A DNA stretch of 64,000 nucleotides from a bacterium (GCA_021780105.1 JAJXZJ010000032.1:1-64000); one strand, 5' to 3'. Counted from the stretch's first letter, positions 8,478 through 17,962 are shown. Numbers and translations are program-made. Notes: generated by a model from the sequence alone, not told the origin.

Positions 8478-10499
8478 ATGAAACGCTCTTTGTCCGCCGC
8501 GCTGGTCACCGGCCTGCTCTTTGCAGGTGCCAGCGTGTTTGGTGCTTCAACCTCCGCCAACAGACCAACTGCCAATAACGCCGTTGGGAGAACGGCGTCG
8601 CCGCAAAAAGCGGATCCGGTCCTGGTGCGGCTTTACCGGAGTCAGACCGGTTCGCCGGCGCGGGTCGCACCTTCAACCGTCCACACCCAGATCATGCCAT
8701 CTGTCCACAATGGCGTTCTGATGGTGAACGCCATTGCAGATTCAAGCGCACAGAAACTGGCCAGCGATCTCGCGGCGTTAGGCATGTCGAGGCCCGTGGT
8801 GGCCGGCCGCATGGTTTCCGGCCCGCTGCCGGTGGCGGCAATCCCCAAACTGCAAAACCTGAAAAGCCTCCGCTTCGCGCGACCGTGCTGGACGGCCACC
8901 CGGACCGGCTTGATCACGAGCGGCGGCGACCTCGCAATGCAGTCCGCCACGGCACGCGTTGAATTTGCGGTGGACGGCACGGGAGTCAACGTGGGCGTGC
9001 TGTCAGACTCGTTCGACTCGCTTGGCGGCGCGGGTTTGGGCGAGCTGTATAATGATCTGCCTCTGTCCGTGAACGTCCTTGAGGACATTGCGGCGGAAAA
9101 CGGTCCTGGAACGGATGAAGGCAGAGCGATGGCGGAAATCATTCACGACGTCGCGCCGGGAGCGGGCATTGCTTTCAATACTGCTTTCAATGGCGAGGCG
9201 GACTTTGCCTTGGGCATCCTGAACCTGGCTGACCCGCTGCGCGGCAACTGCAAGGTGATCGTGGATGACGTCATTTACTTCGACGAACCCATGTTTGCCG
9301 ATGGCATCCTTGCCCAGGCGGTGAATGCCGTCGCCGCCAGCGGCGCGGTTTATTTTTCCTCGGCCGGTAATGACGCGCGGCAGGGATGGGAGGAGCCGGG
9401 TGGTTACCGGGCGTCGGGCGTGTTGGACACGGATGTCAATTACGGCGGGCAGATGCATGAGTTTGTGGCCGGCGGGAATCACACGACGCTCTTGCCCGTA
9501 ACCTTCGACCAGGGGCAGACGATCATCGTTTTCCAATGGGCGCAACCCTACGCGAGCACCGGCGCATCGAGTCCCGGCGCCAGTGGTGACCTGGACGTTT
9601 ATCTCTGCGACCGTGACGGAAATTATTTGGTGGATGGCAAAGGCTTCCGGATCGGCAGCTACAGCAACAACCTTGGCGGTGATCCCACGGAAATCTTCGC
9701 TTACCAAGCGTCCGCCAACAACACTCAGCTCGCATTGCGCATCCAGTGGTTCAGCGGGACGGCTCCGGCGGCGATGATGAAGATCGTCTGGTCGGGCGCG
9801 ATGAGAGTTGATGCTCCCTTCAATACCGACAGTGGCTCGCTGTTTGGCCATGCCAACGCCACGGGAGCGTCCGCCGTCGGCGCCGCCCGTTATTACCGAA
9901 CGACCGTATATGGGATCGCGCCGCCGTTGTTGGAGAGCTTCTCCTCTGCGGGACCGATGGGCATCTTCTTCAATCCGGATGGAACGCCAGTAAACGCGGA
10001 TGGGACACCGGAGATTCGCCTCAAACCTGAGTTTATCGCGCCCGATGGCGGGAACACCACCTTCTTTGCGGCGGGATTGGACCCGGAAGGCGATGGCTGG
10101 CCAAACTTCTTTGGCACGTCGGCAGCAGCACCCCACGCCGCGGCCGTGGCCGCGTTGATGTTGCAGCAGGCGGCATTGACGCCCACCACAGTCAAGACGG
10201 CTCTGGAAGCGTCGGCGATAGACATGGCGTCGGCCGGATTTGACTACGACACCGGCTATGGTTTGATCCAGGCTGATCGAGTGTTGGCCGCCGTTCTTCC
10301 GCCACCCATTCAGTCCGCCTTTGATTTGAACGTTGACGGCTGCGTGGATGCCAGTGACCTCGCAGAGCTTCTGGCCGCCATTCGCGCGGGTTCTTCCTTG
10401 TCGAAGTATGACGTGAACAACGACGGGTTTGTCACCATGGCGGACGCGCGCATTTTGACCCGGCACTTTACCAATCCGGGCGGCGCGCCGTGTCACTAA
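8478..10499 (+). CDS. subtilase-fold S8 peptidase with C-terminal dockerin domain
   Basis: 673 residues from the ATG at 8478, which starts a signal peptide (MKRSLSAALVTGLLFAGASV). The S8 core has Asp177 in GVLSDSFD, Asn298 in SSAGND and Ser548 in FFGTSAAAPH. The usual HGTH block reads EGRAMAEIIHD at 214-224, so Glu214 occupies the histidine position, a Glu/Asp/Ser layout reminiscent of sedolisins. Residues 615-665 form a type I dockerin with two calcium loops (DLNVDGCVDASD and DVNNDGFVTMAD). The next gene, 53 bp downstream, encodes a cohesin-like PEP-CTERM protein, so the protease may be held at the surface by a cohesin-dockerin contact. Secreted location is inferred from the leader. Confidence 0.85.
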   Translation: MKRSLSAALVTGLLFAGASVFGASTSANRPTANNAVGRTASPQKADPVLVRLYRSQTGSPARVAPSTVHTQIMPSVHNGVLMVNAIADSSAQKLASDLAALGMSRPVVAGRMVSGPLPVAAIPKLQNLKSLRFARPCWTATRTGLITSGGDLAMQSATARVEFAVDGTGVNVGVLSDSFDSLGGAGLGELYNDLPLSVNVLEDIAAENGPGTDEGRAMAEIIHDVAPGAGIAFNTAFNGEADFALGILNLADPLRGNCKVIVDDVIYFDEPMFADGILAQAVNAVAASGAVYFSSAGNDARQGWEEPGGYRASGVLDTDVNYGGQMHEFVAGGNHTTLLPVTFDQGQTIIVFQWAQPYASTGASSPGASGDLDVYLCDRDGNYLVDGKGFRIGSYSNNLGGDPTEIFAYQASANNTQLALRIQWFSGTAPAAMMKIVWSGAMRVDAPFNTDSGSLFGHANATGASAVGAARYYRTTVYGIAPPLLESFSSAGPMGIFFNPDGTPVNADGTPEIRLKPEFIAPDGGNTTFFAAGLDPEGDGWPNFFGTSAAAPHAAAVAALMLQQAALTPTTVKTALEASAIDMASAGFDYDTGYGLIQADRVLAAVLPPPIQSAFDLNVDGCVDASDLAELLAAIRAGSSLSKYDVNNDGFVTMADARILTRHFTNPGGAPCH

Positions 10500-10552
10500 C
10501 ACTACCAAACGGCAACCAACCGATCCACCCAACCCAAACCAACGACTCTGAT

Positions 10553-11242
10553 ATGAATACCCAGTTAACCGCCACGACGATCGGCGCCGGCTGTTTCGCC
10601 TTCGCGATGAACGTTTCCGCCGACCTGATCGTCTCGGTGCTGCCGGACGCGCAAACGATTCAAGTGGGCGAGACCACCAGCATTGCACTGGTCATCTCCG
10701 GCCTGCCTACCACGCAAGTTCCGGTTCCTGCCGCGGTGACCGGCCTCGGCGCTTACAGCCTGACTTTGGGCTTCGATCCCAGTGTGATCTCCGCCACGGC
10801 GGTCACGTTCCTCCCGCCGCCGGAATCCAAGCTCGACCTGGGCGTATTCGGCAGCCTGGAGCATTCCGATCTGACCATGCCGGGCGCTGTGGAATTGGAC
10901 GAGACTTCGTTGGAAGACACCGCTGCGCTCCGCCAAAGCCAGTATGTCAACGTGGATTCCACCACGTTGACCGCGAGCTTTACCCTGGCCTCCATTTCGT
11001 TCACCGGTTTGGCTGTGGGCAGCGCGCCGGTCTATTTTCTGGCGGGGGATCTGTCGGATGCCGCGGGGTGGCCGCTCACCGGCAACGTCTTTGGTCTCGG
11101 CGGGACGATTACGGTGGTGCCTGAGCCGGCAGCGTTTGCCGTCGTTGCCGGGCTGGGGTTGGTCGCGTTTGCCTGGGTGCGAAAGCTCGGCCGGCACCAG
11201 GCGCATCCGCCGACAAAGGATTACTCCACCCGCACGCGGTAG
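10553..11242 (+). CDS. PEP-CTERM protein with cohesin-like domain
   Basis: 229 residues from the ATG at 10553, which opens a signal peptide ending near ADLI (about 25). Residues 25-185 have the pattern of a cohesin beta-sandwich: an IQVGETTSIALVISG strand pair, LGAYSLTLGFDPSVISATAV, and a late FTLASISFTGLAVGSAPVYF block. The C-terminus holds VPEP, then a hydrophobic segment and basic residues (RKLGRHQ), the PEP-CTERM sorting tail read by exosortase; an exosortase gene lies at 26.5 kb. The gene is 53 bp after the dockerin-bearing protease and probably in its transcript. Its 3' end overlaps the convergent cyclophilin gene by 22 bp. The PEP-CTERM call is secure; the cohesin call rests on pattern alone. 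Confidence 0.8.
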   Translation: MNTQLTATTIGAGCFAFAMNVSADLIVSVLPDAQTIQVGETTSIALVISGLPTTQVPVPAAVTGLGAYSLTLGFDPSVISATAVTFLPPPESKLDLGVFGSLEHSDLTMPGAVELDETSLEDTAALRQSQYVNVDSTTLTASFTLASISFTGLAVGSAPVYFLAGDLSDAAGWPLTGNVFGLGGTITVVPEPAAFAVVAGLGLVAFAWVRKLGRHQAHPPTKDYSTRTR

Positions 11243-12054
11243 AAGCGCGGCGTGGCGGTCGCGTTCGTGTCGAGCAGTTGCATCTCGCCGCCGGTGCCGT
11301 TGGTGCTGACCAGCGTCTGCCACGGTGCGACCAGATTCGTGGTGAAGTCCACGTTATTGACGAAATTGCTCAGGCTGTTCCAGGAGAGCAGCCGCGTGCC
11401 GTCGGCGTTGAGATGCGCGGTCACTTGCGGCCACGCTGGTAGTGAGAAGTCGGTGTAAACCAGGTCGTTGAGTGTCGGAGCGCTGCTGAGCACCGGCAGC
11501 GTTGGCAGCGCGGTTCCCAGGTTGACATACCAGATGCCGTTGCTGGTGGACGTGTCATTGAACCGGTTCAGCAGATTCGTTCCCAGCAGGGTCGTGCCGA
11601 AGACCGTGAATCCGCCGTCCACGCCGTCGAGAAACGCGTTGTTCGTCAGGTTAATGAACCACTCTGAATTCGCCGAATTGGTCTGCCCGCCGACGCGCGC
11701 CATGGCGATCGTGCCGTAGGTGTTGCTGAACGTCCGGCCGACGTTGAACTCGTTGGTGATGTTTCCGAAAGTCACCACGGTGCTGAAGTCCGCGTTCGTC
11801 GTGTTGCGGTTGGTGATCCAATAGCCGCCTCCCTGGATGACGAAGCCCGGCTCCCAGCGCTGCACCATCGTGTCGCGGAACAGCCCGTTCGTGATGTAAC
11901 GCTTGAAATTGCCCACCGTCGCCGGCTTGTCGGCGTCGTAAAGCTGAAGCAGCAGGTCGCCGAGCGGCGTGTGGATTTGCACGAGGCTGTCGGCGCGGAT
12001 CAAGGGTGGCGCCGACATGATGATTGCAAACAAAACGTAGAAGAAACGTTTCAC
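11221..12054 (-). CDS. exported cyclophilin-type peptidyl-prolyl isomerase
   Basis: 277 residues with a signal peptide (MKRFFYVLFAIIMSAPPLIR then AD). The cyclophilin domain spans about 24-185: TPLGDLLLQLYDADKPATVGNF, a QRWEPGFVIQGGG block equivalent to FHRVIPGFMIQGGD, GTIAMARVGGQTNSANSEWF and FTVFGTTL. The last 75 residues are extra: an ILLSW-type beta module ending FYRVRVE, like the C-terminal module on other exported proteins here. It should catalyse proline isomerisation of proteins folding outside the cytoplasm. The start overlaps the stop of the inositol-phosphatase gene by 4 bp, so the two are translationally coupled. Confidence 0.87.
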   Translation of the reverse strand: MKRFFYVLFAIIMSAPPLIRADSLVQIHTPLGDLLLQLYDADKPATVGNFKRYITNGLFRDTMVQRWEPGFVIQGGGYWITNRNTTNADFSTVVTFGNITNEFNVGRTFSNTYGTIAMARVGGQTNSANSEWFINLTNNAFLDGVDGGFTVFGTTLLGTNLLNRFNDTSTSNGIWYVNLGTALPTLPVLSSAPTLNDLVYTDFSLPAWPQVTAHLNADGTRLLSWNSLSNFVNNVDFTTNLVAPWQTLVSTNGTGGEMQLLDTNATATPRFYRVRVE

Positions 12055-12902
12055 GCGGCGAAGCGTGCGGGAGTGGCGCGCTTTTTTGAAGCGGAATTTC
12101 GTCGCGGCAGGTGACGTTCCAGTTGCGGCCGCAAGCGGCCGTTGTTGGCGTTAATCTCGAAGACGTGCTCGCCCGTCACCTGGCGGCACCAGAATTCGCC
12201 GCCGGCGCACTCGACGATCAAGCCGCCGGCCGCGATGTCCCACAACCGCAGGCCCGGTTCGAGATACGCGTCAAACCGCCCGCTCGCCACGTAGGTCAGC
12301 GCCAGCGCCGCCGCGCCCATGATCCGCACCTTGCGGACGCGATGGGCGAGGGCGCCCAGCGCCGGCAGCATTCCCGCCAGCACCGCCGCTTCCTTCCCGA
12401 AGCCCAGCGAAATCACCGCCTCGCCAAGCTGGTTGCGGTTGCTGACGCGAATCACCCGACCGTTCAACCGCGCCGGCTGCCCGCGGATGGCTGTCCATAA
12501 CTCGTCGCAAAACGGATCGTAAACGACGCCCACCATCGTGGTGAACGACGCGTCATCGTCGCTTGCGGCGTGCCGCAGTTGGAGCGCAATGGACACGCAG
12601 GCGTGCGGAATGCCGTAGGTGAAATTCACCGTGCCATCAATCGGGTCCACCACCCAGCGCAGCAGCGAATCCGGGTCGCCGGCCACACCTTCCTCGCCGA
12701 GCACCGCCGTCGCGGGAAACGCCGCCAGCAGCCGGCGCGCGATCAGTTTCTGGCAGCGCACGTCCAGTTCCAGCTTGATGTCGTGCCGCGTGGTCGAATT
12801 GATGGTTTTGGGCGACCGCAAATTCCGCCGCATCAATTGCCCGGCGGCCCGCGCCGCGGCAACCACCACGGTCAACGCGCGTTTTTGTTCGGTGAGTTTC
12901 AT
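12051..12902 (-). CDS. inositol monophosphatase family protein
   Basis: 283 residues. The metal-binding motifs are GEEG (about 69-72) and DPIDGTVNF (about 86-94), plus a C-terminal WDIAAGGLI block (about 220), matching the Mg-dependent IMPase/FBPase/CysQ superfamily at the usual length. No leader, so cytoplasmic. It probably removes phosphate from inositol phosphate or a related small substrate; which one cannot be decided from sequence. It overlaps the downstream cyclophilin gene by ATGA. Confidence 0.88.
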   Translation of the reverse strand: MKLTEQKRALTVVVAAARAAGQLMRRNLRSPKTINSTTRHDIKLELDVRCQKLIARRLLAAFPATAVLGEEGVAGDPDSLLRWVVDPIDGTVNFTYGIPHACVSIALQLRHAASDDDASFTTMVGVVYDPFCDELWTAIRGQPARLNGRVIRVSNRNQLGEAVISLGFGKEAAVLAGMLPALGALAHRVRKVRIMGAAALALTYVASGRFDAYLEPGLRLWDIAAGGLIVECAGGEFWCRQVTGEHVFEINANNGRLRPQLERHLPRRNSASKKRATPARFAA

Positions 12903-13050
12903 GATTCAGAATCCGGAACCGGCGCCGGGAAGTTGAACCGGCTGCCCGCCGCCGTCCAGATTTTCCGCGGCGGGCACGCGGCGTGGTTGACACAATCCGC
13001 CGGCGGCGCAAGCCTGCCATGGGGTTTCGGTGAACTGTCCACGGCATATC

Positions 13051-15345
13051 ATGCAACCGCCCACGCCTCCATCGGCACGCGTCGCGTCGTTGCTGCGACG
13101 GCGTTGGCGGCGATTGCTGTTGCTCGCGCTGACGCCGCTGTTTCTTTTGGCGGGAGGCTGGCTGGCGTTGCCGCTGGTGCCGTTGCCGCCGGGTTTGTTC
13201 TCACCTCCCACCGCTTCTCCGGAGTTCGTGGACCGCCACGGCGCGCCGCTGCGCGTGTTGCCGCAGGGCGGCGCCTTTGCCCGGCGGGTCGCGTTCCACG
13301 ACATTCCTGTCGCACTCGTGGACGCCACGCTTGCCGCCGAGGACCGCCGGTTCTGGCGCCATCCCGGCGTGGACTGGCTGGCAACGACGCGCGCTGCGTG
13401 GAACTGGCTGCGCCACGGCCGCGTAATCTCCGGCGGCTCCACCATCACGCAACAACTCATCAAGCTCGCCCGGCCGCGACTGCGGACGCTGCGGACAAAA
13501 GTGATCGAGGCCGCGCAGGCGCTCCGGCTGGAGCAAGTCTGGGACAAGCAGCGCATTTTCACCGAATATTTGAACCGCGTGGACTACGGCAACCTTTGCG
13601 TCGGTTGCGCGGAGGCGGCGCAATTTTATTTCGGCAAACCGCCTGCCGACCTCAGCGTTGCGGAAGCTGCGTTCCTCGCGGGGCTGCCACAGGCGCCGTC
13701 GCGACTGAACCCGCGCCGGCATTTTGCGCGGGCGCAAAAGCGGCAGCAGTGGATTCTCGGCCGGATGCGTGCGAACGGCTGGCTCACCGCGCGCGAGCTT
13801 GATCGCGCCTGCGCCGAACCGCTCCGGCTCCAGCCGCCACGGCGGGTGTTCCAAGCGCCGCATTTTGTGGACCTCATCCTGAGCCAGCGCCGCGGACTGT
13901 CGCCGTGCCGGATCGCGACCATGCTGGATCTGGAATTGAATCGTGTGGCCGAGACGATCCTGCGCGAGCAGCTCGGCCGGTTGCGCGGCGAACACGCCCA
14001 AGACGGCGCCGTCGTCATCCTCGACAACCGCACCGGCGGCGTGCTCGCGCTGGTGGGATCGGAGGATTATTTCGCGCCGGCCGCCGGCCAGGTGAACGGC
14101 GCGTGGGCACCGCGTTCCGCCGGTTCGACCCTGAAGCCGTTCACTTACCTGCTGGCCTTCGCCCTGGGCGCCACGCCCGCCAGCATCGTCGCCGACGTTC
14201 CGGCCGAATTCCCGACGCCGACGGGCATTTTCCGGCCGGTCAATTACGACCGCCGCACCTATGGTCCGATGCGCTACCGAATGGCGCTGGCGAATTCGCT
14301 CAACATTTCAGCGGTGAAAGTGCTCGCGTCGGTGGGTGGCGCACCGGCATTGCAGCGGTTGCTCCGCGAGTGCGGTCTGACGACGCTGGACAAACCGGCC
14401 GACTTCTACGGCCTCGGCCTGACCATCGGCAACGCGGACGTGCGCCTGCTCGAACTCGTCAACGCTTACGCGGTACTCGCCCGGCTCGGCGTGTTCCAGC
14501 CTTACCATTTGCTCGCGACGGAGGCGTCCACTGCGGCGCCGGAACGGCGCATGGCCGACGCCGCGGACGCGTGGTTGATCGCCGCCGTGCTCAGCGACAA
14601 TGCCGCGCGGACGCTGGCTTTTGGCAGCGAATCGTTCCTTCGCTTCGACTTTCCCGTCGCGTGCAAAACCGGCACCAGCTCGGATTTTCGCGACAACTGG
14701 GCCGTCGGCTACACGCCCGAATTCACCGTCGGCGTGTGGGTGGGGAATTTCGACGGCACACCAATGGCGCGCGTATCCGGCGTCAGCGGCGCGGCACCGA
14801 TCTTGCACGAACTTTTCGAGCACCTGCACCGGCGCTACGGCACGTCGTGGTTTGTCCGCCCGGCCAACATTGTTGAAGCGGCGATTCAGCCCATCACCGG
14901 TCATCGCTTGACCGAACAGTGGCCCGGCACCGTCACGGAAAAATTCCGCGCCGGCACGCTGCCGCCTTTGGAAACCGCCGCCGATTATGACGCCGAAGGC
15001 CGCGTGCGGCTGCCCGCTGAATACCGCGATTGGCTGGCCTCCGCCGACAACTGGCTCACCGGCCGGGCGGTGGTGGACACGGCGTCGGCCACGCCGCTGC
15101 GTCTGATTTCGCCGCTGCCGGGCACGACGTTTTTTCTCGATCCCGACCTGCCGGACGCGGGCCGCTGGCTCACGTTGAGGGCTGAAGGCGGAACGAACCT
15201 GGTTTGGACCAGCGACTCGCTCGCGATCAAACGCGCTGCCGGCGGTGTCTGCGCCCGGATGACCGAAGGCCGACACACGTTACGCGTCCACGATCCGGCC
15301 ACCGGCGAACAGGCGGCGACGTGGATTCTCGTGAAACGGCGCTGA
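13051..15345 (+). CDS. pbpC: penicillin-binding protein 1C
   Basis: 764 residues from the ATG at 13051; a GTG at 13030 adds seven residues. A basic cytoplasmic tail is followed by one membrane segment (about 24-42). The GT51 glycosyltransferase domain has catalytic Glu97 in EDRRFWRHPGVD and GGSTITQQL. The transpeptidase domain has Ser359 in GSTLKPFTY, an SLN block and Lys539 in KTGTS. The C-terminal 95 residues match a BiPBP_C beta domain, the PBP1C hallmark. It polymerises and cross-links peptidoglycan at the inner membrane. The alpha-2-macroglobulin gene that often precedes pbpC is not present here. It ends 35 bp from a convergent gene. Confidence 0.93.
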   Translation: MQPPTPPSARVASLLRRRWRRLLLLALTPLFLLAGGWLALPLVPLPPGLFSPPTASPEFVDRHGAPLRVLPQGGAFARRVAFHDIPVALVDATLAAEDRRFWRHPGVDWLATTRAAWNWLRHGRVISGGSTITQQLIKLARPRLRTLRTKVIEAAQALRLEQVWDKQRIFTEYLNRVDYGNLCVGCAEAAQFYFGKPPADLSVAEAAFLAGLPQAPSRLNPRRHFARAQKRQQWILGRMRANGWLTARELDRACAEPLRLQPPRRVFQAPHFVDLILSQRRGLSPCRIATMLDLELNRVAETILREQLGRLRGEHAQDGAVVILDNRTGGVLALVGSEDYFAPAAGQVNGAWAPRSAGSTLKPFTYLLAFALGATPASIVADVPAEFPTPTGIFRPVNYDRRTYGPMRYRMALANSLNISAVKVLASVGGAPALQRLLRECGLTTLDKPADFYGLGLTIGNADVRLLELVNAYAVLARLGVFQPYHLLATEASTAAPERRMADAADAWLIAAVLSDNAARTLAFGSESFLRFDFPVACKTGTSSDFRDNWAVGYTPEFTVGVWVGNFDGTPMARVSGVSGAAPILHELFEHLHRRYGTSWFVRPANIVEAAIQPITGHRLTEQWPGTVTEKFRAGTLPPLETAADYDAEGRVRLPAEYRDWLASADNWLTGRAVVDTASATPLRLISPLPGTTFFLDPDLPDAGRWLTLRAEGGTNLVWTSDSLAIKRAAGGVCARMTEGRHTLRVHDPATGEQAATWILVKRR

Positions 15346-15380
15346 GCCGCGCCGTTTCGGCGCGTTGGCGAACGTTTGGT

Positions 15381-16184
15381 TCAGAGCGGCCGGACCCAAA
15401 TGTCCCGGAAACGCACGGGACATTCGTGTCCGCCGAGAACCAGCGGCCCGCGGTTGATCTTGTGCTTGTATTCCGGTAGAATACGATGCCCGGTTTCACC
15501 GTGGATTTCCTGGTTCAATTGCACGAGCAAACCGTTGTGGAAAATGGTCACGCGCGCCGGGCTGACTAATTTATCGCCGTCGAACACCGGCGCGGTGAAC
15601 ACGATGTCGTAGGTCTGCCACTGGCCCGGCAGACGCGTGGCGTTGACCAGCGGCGGCGTCTGGCCGTAGATCGCCGCGGCCTCGCCGTCCGGGTAAATCT
15701 TCACGTTGAACGAGTCGAACACCTGGATTTCGTAAAGACCCATCAGGAACACACCGTTGTTGCCCTGGTTATACCACGGGCCCTGGAAATGCGCCGGCGC
15801 CATCCATTCGAGGTGAATCTGGCAGTTGCCGAAGCTTTGCTTGCTCGTGAAGTTGCCGTTGCCCGCCACGATGCAGCCGTCGTCCACCTTGTAGTCCGAG
15901 GGTTCCCATGCCGACAGGTCCTTGCCGTCGAAGAGCACGATGGCGTCCGCCGGCGCCGGCGCGGGCGGGCCGGCGGGGCCGGGGTCCACGCGTTTCGGCG
16001 CGGGGCGGTCGGGGTCGTGGACGAGCCACTGGCACCACGGCAGTTTGGGCGTGTCCTTGTAGCCGAAGACGCCGGAGCCGTCCTTGGCATAGACGAGATC
16101 GGCGGCGTGGGCGAGGGCGAGGGTGGTCAACGCGGCGCCGAGCACGGCGAGCGCAGTTCGCGGGAGGAGTAGCGACGTGTTCAT
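15381..16184 (-). CDS. DUF1080 (3-keto-disaccharide hydrolase-like) exported protein
   Basis: 267 residues from the ATG at 16184, which starts a signal peptide (MNTSLLLPRTALAVLGAALT ending ALAHA). The frame continues far upstream but without protein-like sequence. After a Pro-rich linker (about 55-78), IVLFDGKDLSAWE opens a concanavalin-like DUF1080 domain that runs to the C-terminus (FRDIWVRPL). Such domains bind or cleave sugars and are common in this phylum. The gene diverges from the SGNH hydrolase gene across 159 bp. Confidence 0.85.
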   Translation of the reverse strand: MNTSLLLPRTALAVLGAALTTLALAHAADLVYAKDGSGVFGYKDTPKLPWCQWLVHDPDRPAPKRVDPGPAGPPAPAPADAIVLFDGKDLSAWEPSDYKVDDGCIVAGNGNFTSKQSFGNCQIHLEWMAPAHFQGPWYNQGNNGVFLMGLYEIQVFDSFNVKIYPDGEAAAIYGQTPPLVNATRLPGQWQTYDIVFTAPVFDGDKLVSPARVTIFHNGLLVQLNQEIHGETGHRILPEYKHKINRGPLVLGGHECPVRFRDIWVRPL

Positions 16185-16343
16185 GGTTTGTTCGCGGCGA
16201 TCATGGCGGATTGGAGAACTCGTGCAAGCAGTTTGCACCGATCCGGCCCCGGTGTGCCGGCCCTGGCCGGGTGGTCGATGACGCGAAGTTGCCCGGCGAA
16301 AATTTCGTTCGTCGCGCTCCGGCGTTGCGCTATCGTTCCGACG

Positions 16344-17345
16344 ATGAAGCAATGGTTTCGACCGGGCGGGTTTCTGCTGGCGATGTTGGTTTGTGGGGCA
16401 GGGGGCATCCGTGGGTTCGCCGCGCCGACAAATCTGCCGCCGGCACGGATTTTGTTCCTCGGCGACAGCATCACCTACAGCGGGCAATACGTGGAGTTCT
16501 TCGAGACGTTCGTCCGGCTGCAATTTCCGGCGTGGCGCGGTGAAATCCTCAATCTCGGCCTGCCCAGCGAAACGGTGTCCGGCCTGTCGGAGCCGGGGCA
16601 CGCGGGCGGGGCGTTTCCGCGGCCGGACCTGCACGAGCGGCTGGACCGCGTGCTCGCCCAGACGAAACCGGACGTGGTCATCGCCTGCTACGGCATGAAC
16701 GACGGCATCTACCTGCCGTTCGACGCGGGGCGATTTGAGCGGTTCCAGGACGGCATTCGCTGGCTGCGGGAGAAGGTCGCCGCCGCCGGCGCGCCGATCA
16801 TTTTGCTCACGCCGCCCACGTTCGATCCCACGGCCGGGAATCCCAACCCACCGCCCGCGTTCAATTACAACGACGTGCTGGACCACTGCGCGGCATGGTT
16901 GCTCGCGCAGCGCGACCACGGCTGGACCGTGCTCGACGTCCACGGACCGATGAACCGTTTTCTCGCGGAGCGCCGCCGGCAGGACCCGGCTTATCATCTC
17001 GCCGGCGACGGCGTGCATCCGAATGACACCGGCCACTGGCTCATGGTGCGACCGTTGCTGCGGCACTTCGGCGCGCCGGCGGAGCTTGCGGAGACGGAAT
17101 CCGTGGCGCCGATGCTGGCGCATTACCCGCACGCTGCCGAGGTGCTGAAGCTGGTCCAGGAGCGCCAGCGGATGTTGAAGGACGCCTGGCTCACGGCCAC
17201 CGGCCACAAACGGCCCGGCATGGCGAAGGGCCTGCCGCTGGCCGAAGCGCAGCCACGCGCCACGGAACTGGACCGGCAAATCAACGCGTTGACCGCGACG
17301 CAGAGAACTGAATCGCCGGCGGGGCTGCCTCAGCCGAACCGGTAA
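16344..17345 (+). CDS. exported SGNH/GDSL-family hydrolase
   Basis: 333 residues from the ATG at 16344, which opens a leader (MKQWFRPGGFLLAMLVCGAG). Block I FLGDSIT holds the serine nucleophile (about residue 40), GMND is block III, and DGVHPND is block V with the Asp/His pair. It is likely an esterase acting on acylated carbohydrate outside the cytoplasm. About 80 residues past block V form an alpha-helical extension. The last 16 bp overlap the convergent cupin gene. Confidence 0.87.
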   Translation: MKQWFRPGGFLLAMLVCGAGGIRGFAAPTNLPPARILFLGDSITYSGQYVEFFETFVRLQFPAWRGEILNLGLPSETVSGLSEPGHAGGAFPRPDLHERLDRVLAQTKPDVVIACYGMNDGIYLPFDAGRFERFQDGIRWLREKVAAAGAPIILLTPPTFDPTAGNPNPPPAFNYNDVLDHCAAWLLAQRDHGWTVLDVHGPMNRFLAERRRQDPAYHLAGDGVHPNDTGHWLMVRPLLRHFGAPAELAETESVAPMLAHYPHAAEVLKLVQERQRMLKDAWLTATGHKRPGMAKGLPLAEAQPRATELDRQINALTATQRTESPAGLPQPNR

Positions 17346-17596
17346 TGCTTGCGGACCGCCTCCTGCACCTGCCACACGCAGGAAAGCCCTTGGGGAAAGA
17401 CCACGAGGTCGCCCTTGCCGAACGAAACGGACTCCGTGCCGGTGTTCACCGTGACGCGCCCTTCCAACAGGTAGCAGATTTCCGGTGCGTCGTAATCCCA
17501 GTCGAAGGTGGACACGCCGCATGTCCAGATTGGCCAGGCAAACACGCCCAGTTTCGCGATCTCCGCGTCGGTGGGCTGACGAACTTGGATTTGCAT
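17330..17596 (-). CDS. small cupin protein (Cupin_3 / DUF861 type)
   Basis: 88 residues from the ATG at 17596; an ATG at 17614 would add six. Cupin_3 features are a WPIWTCGVSTFDWDYDAPE block, then ICYLLEGRVTV and KGDLVVFPQGLSCVW. The family folds as a single beta-barrel and often binds a metal. No leader. Its function in this setting is unknown. Confidence 0.8.
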   Translation of the reverse strand: MQIQVRQPTDAEIAKLGVFAWPIWTCGVSTFDWDYDAPEICYLLEGRVTVNTGTESVSFGKGDLVVFPQGLSCVWQVQEAVRKHYRFG

Positions 17597-17962
17597 GGGC
17601 GCAGTATAGCCCACGTCGCATTGGTCGGGCCAGTCGGGGAATGCGGGAATTTAAGAACGGAGGCGACGTCACACGCCTTCAACACTGGGCTGCCTTGACC
17701 GCGCTGGCGGACGGGCCTCCTGGCGTCGGCAGCAGCCGTTCCGGTCGTCCGCACGATCACGCCCTCCGCCCGGAGACGCCGCTTGTCCGCGGCGTCTTCT
17801 GCCGCGCGCCGACAGACCGGCCATGCTGCGCTCCCGTGGCGGGCGAATTGAACCATCCTGGAATACATCACCCGCCCGGCGCGTCTGAGATATGACGGGC
17901 GCGACGGGCCTCGGGCAATTGCGTCGGCCAGCGGCCCGGCAGCACGTATTGGCACACGAAAC
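17597..17962. other. divergent intergenic region with a strong hairpin
   Basis: This gap separates the minus-strand cupin gene from the plus-strand GH2 gene and should hold promoters for both. AGACGCCGC (17774-17782) and GCGGCGTCT (17789-17797) pair perfectly over 9 bp around TTGTCC. Because the hairpin lies 5' of both genes it is not a terminator for either. It could act in a leader RNA or as a protein site. No other gene is seen. Confidence 0.45.

Noticed and set aside
16185..16343. N-terminal extension of the SGNH hydrolase from 16188
   Set aside because: The extension is Arg/Ser-rich and precedes the signal peptide; the ATG at 16344 fits the leader.
17774..17797. Hairpin as a terminator
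   Set aside because: It is 5' of both flanking genes and lacks a T-run, so no transcript ends there by context.
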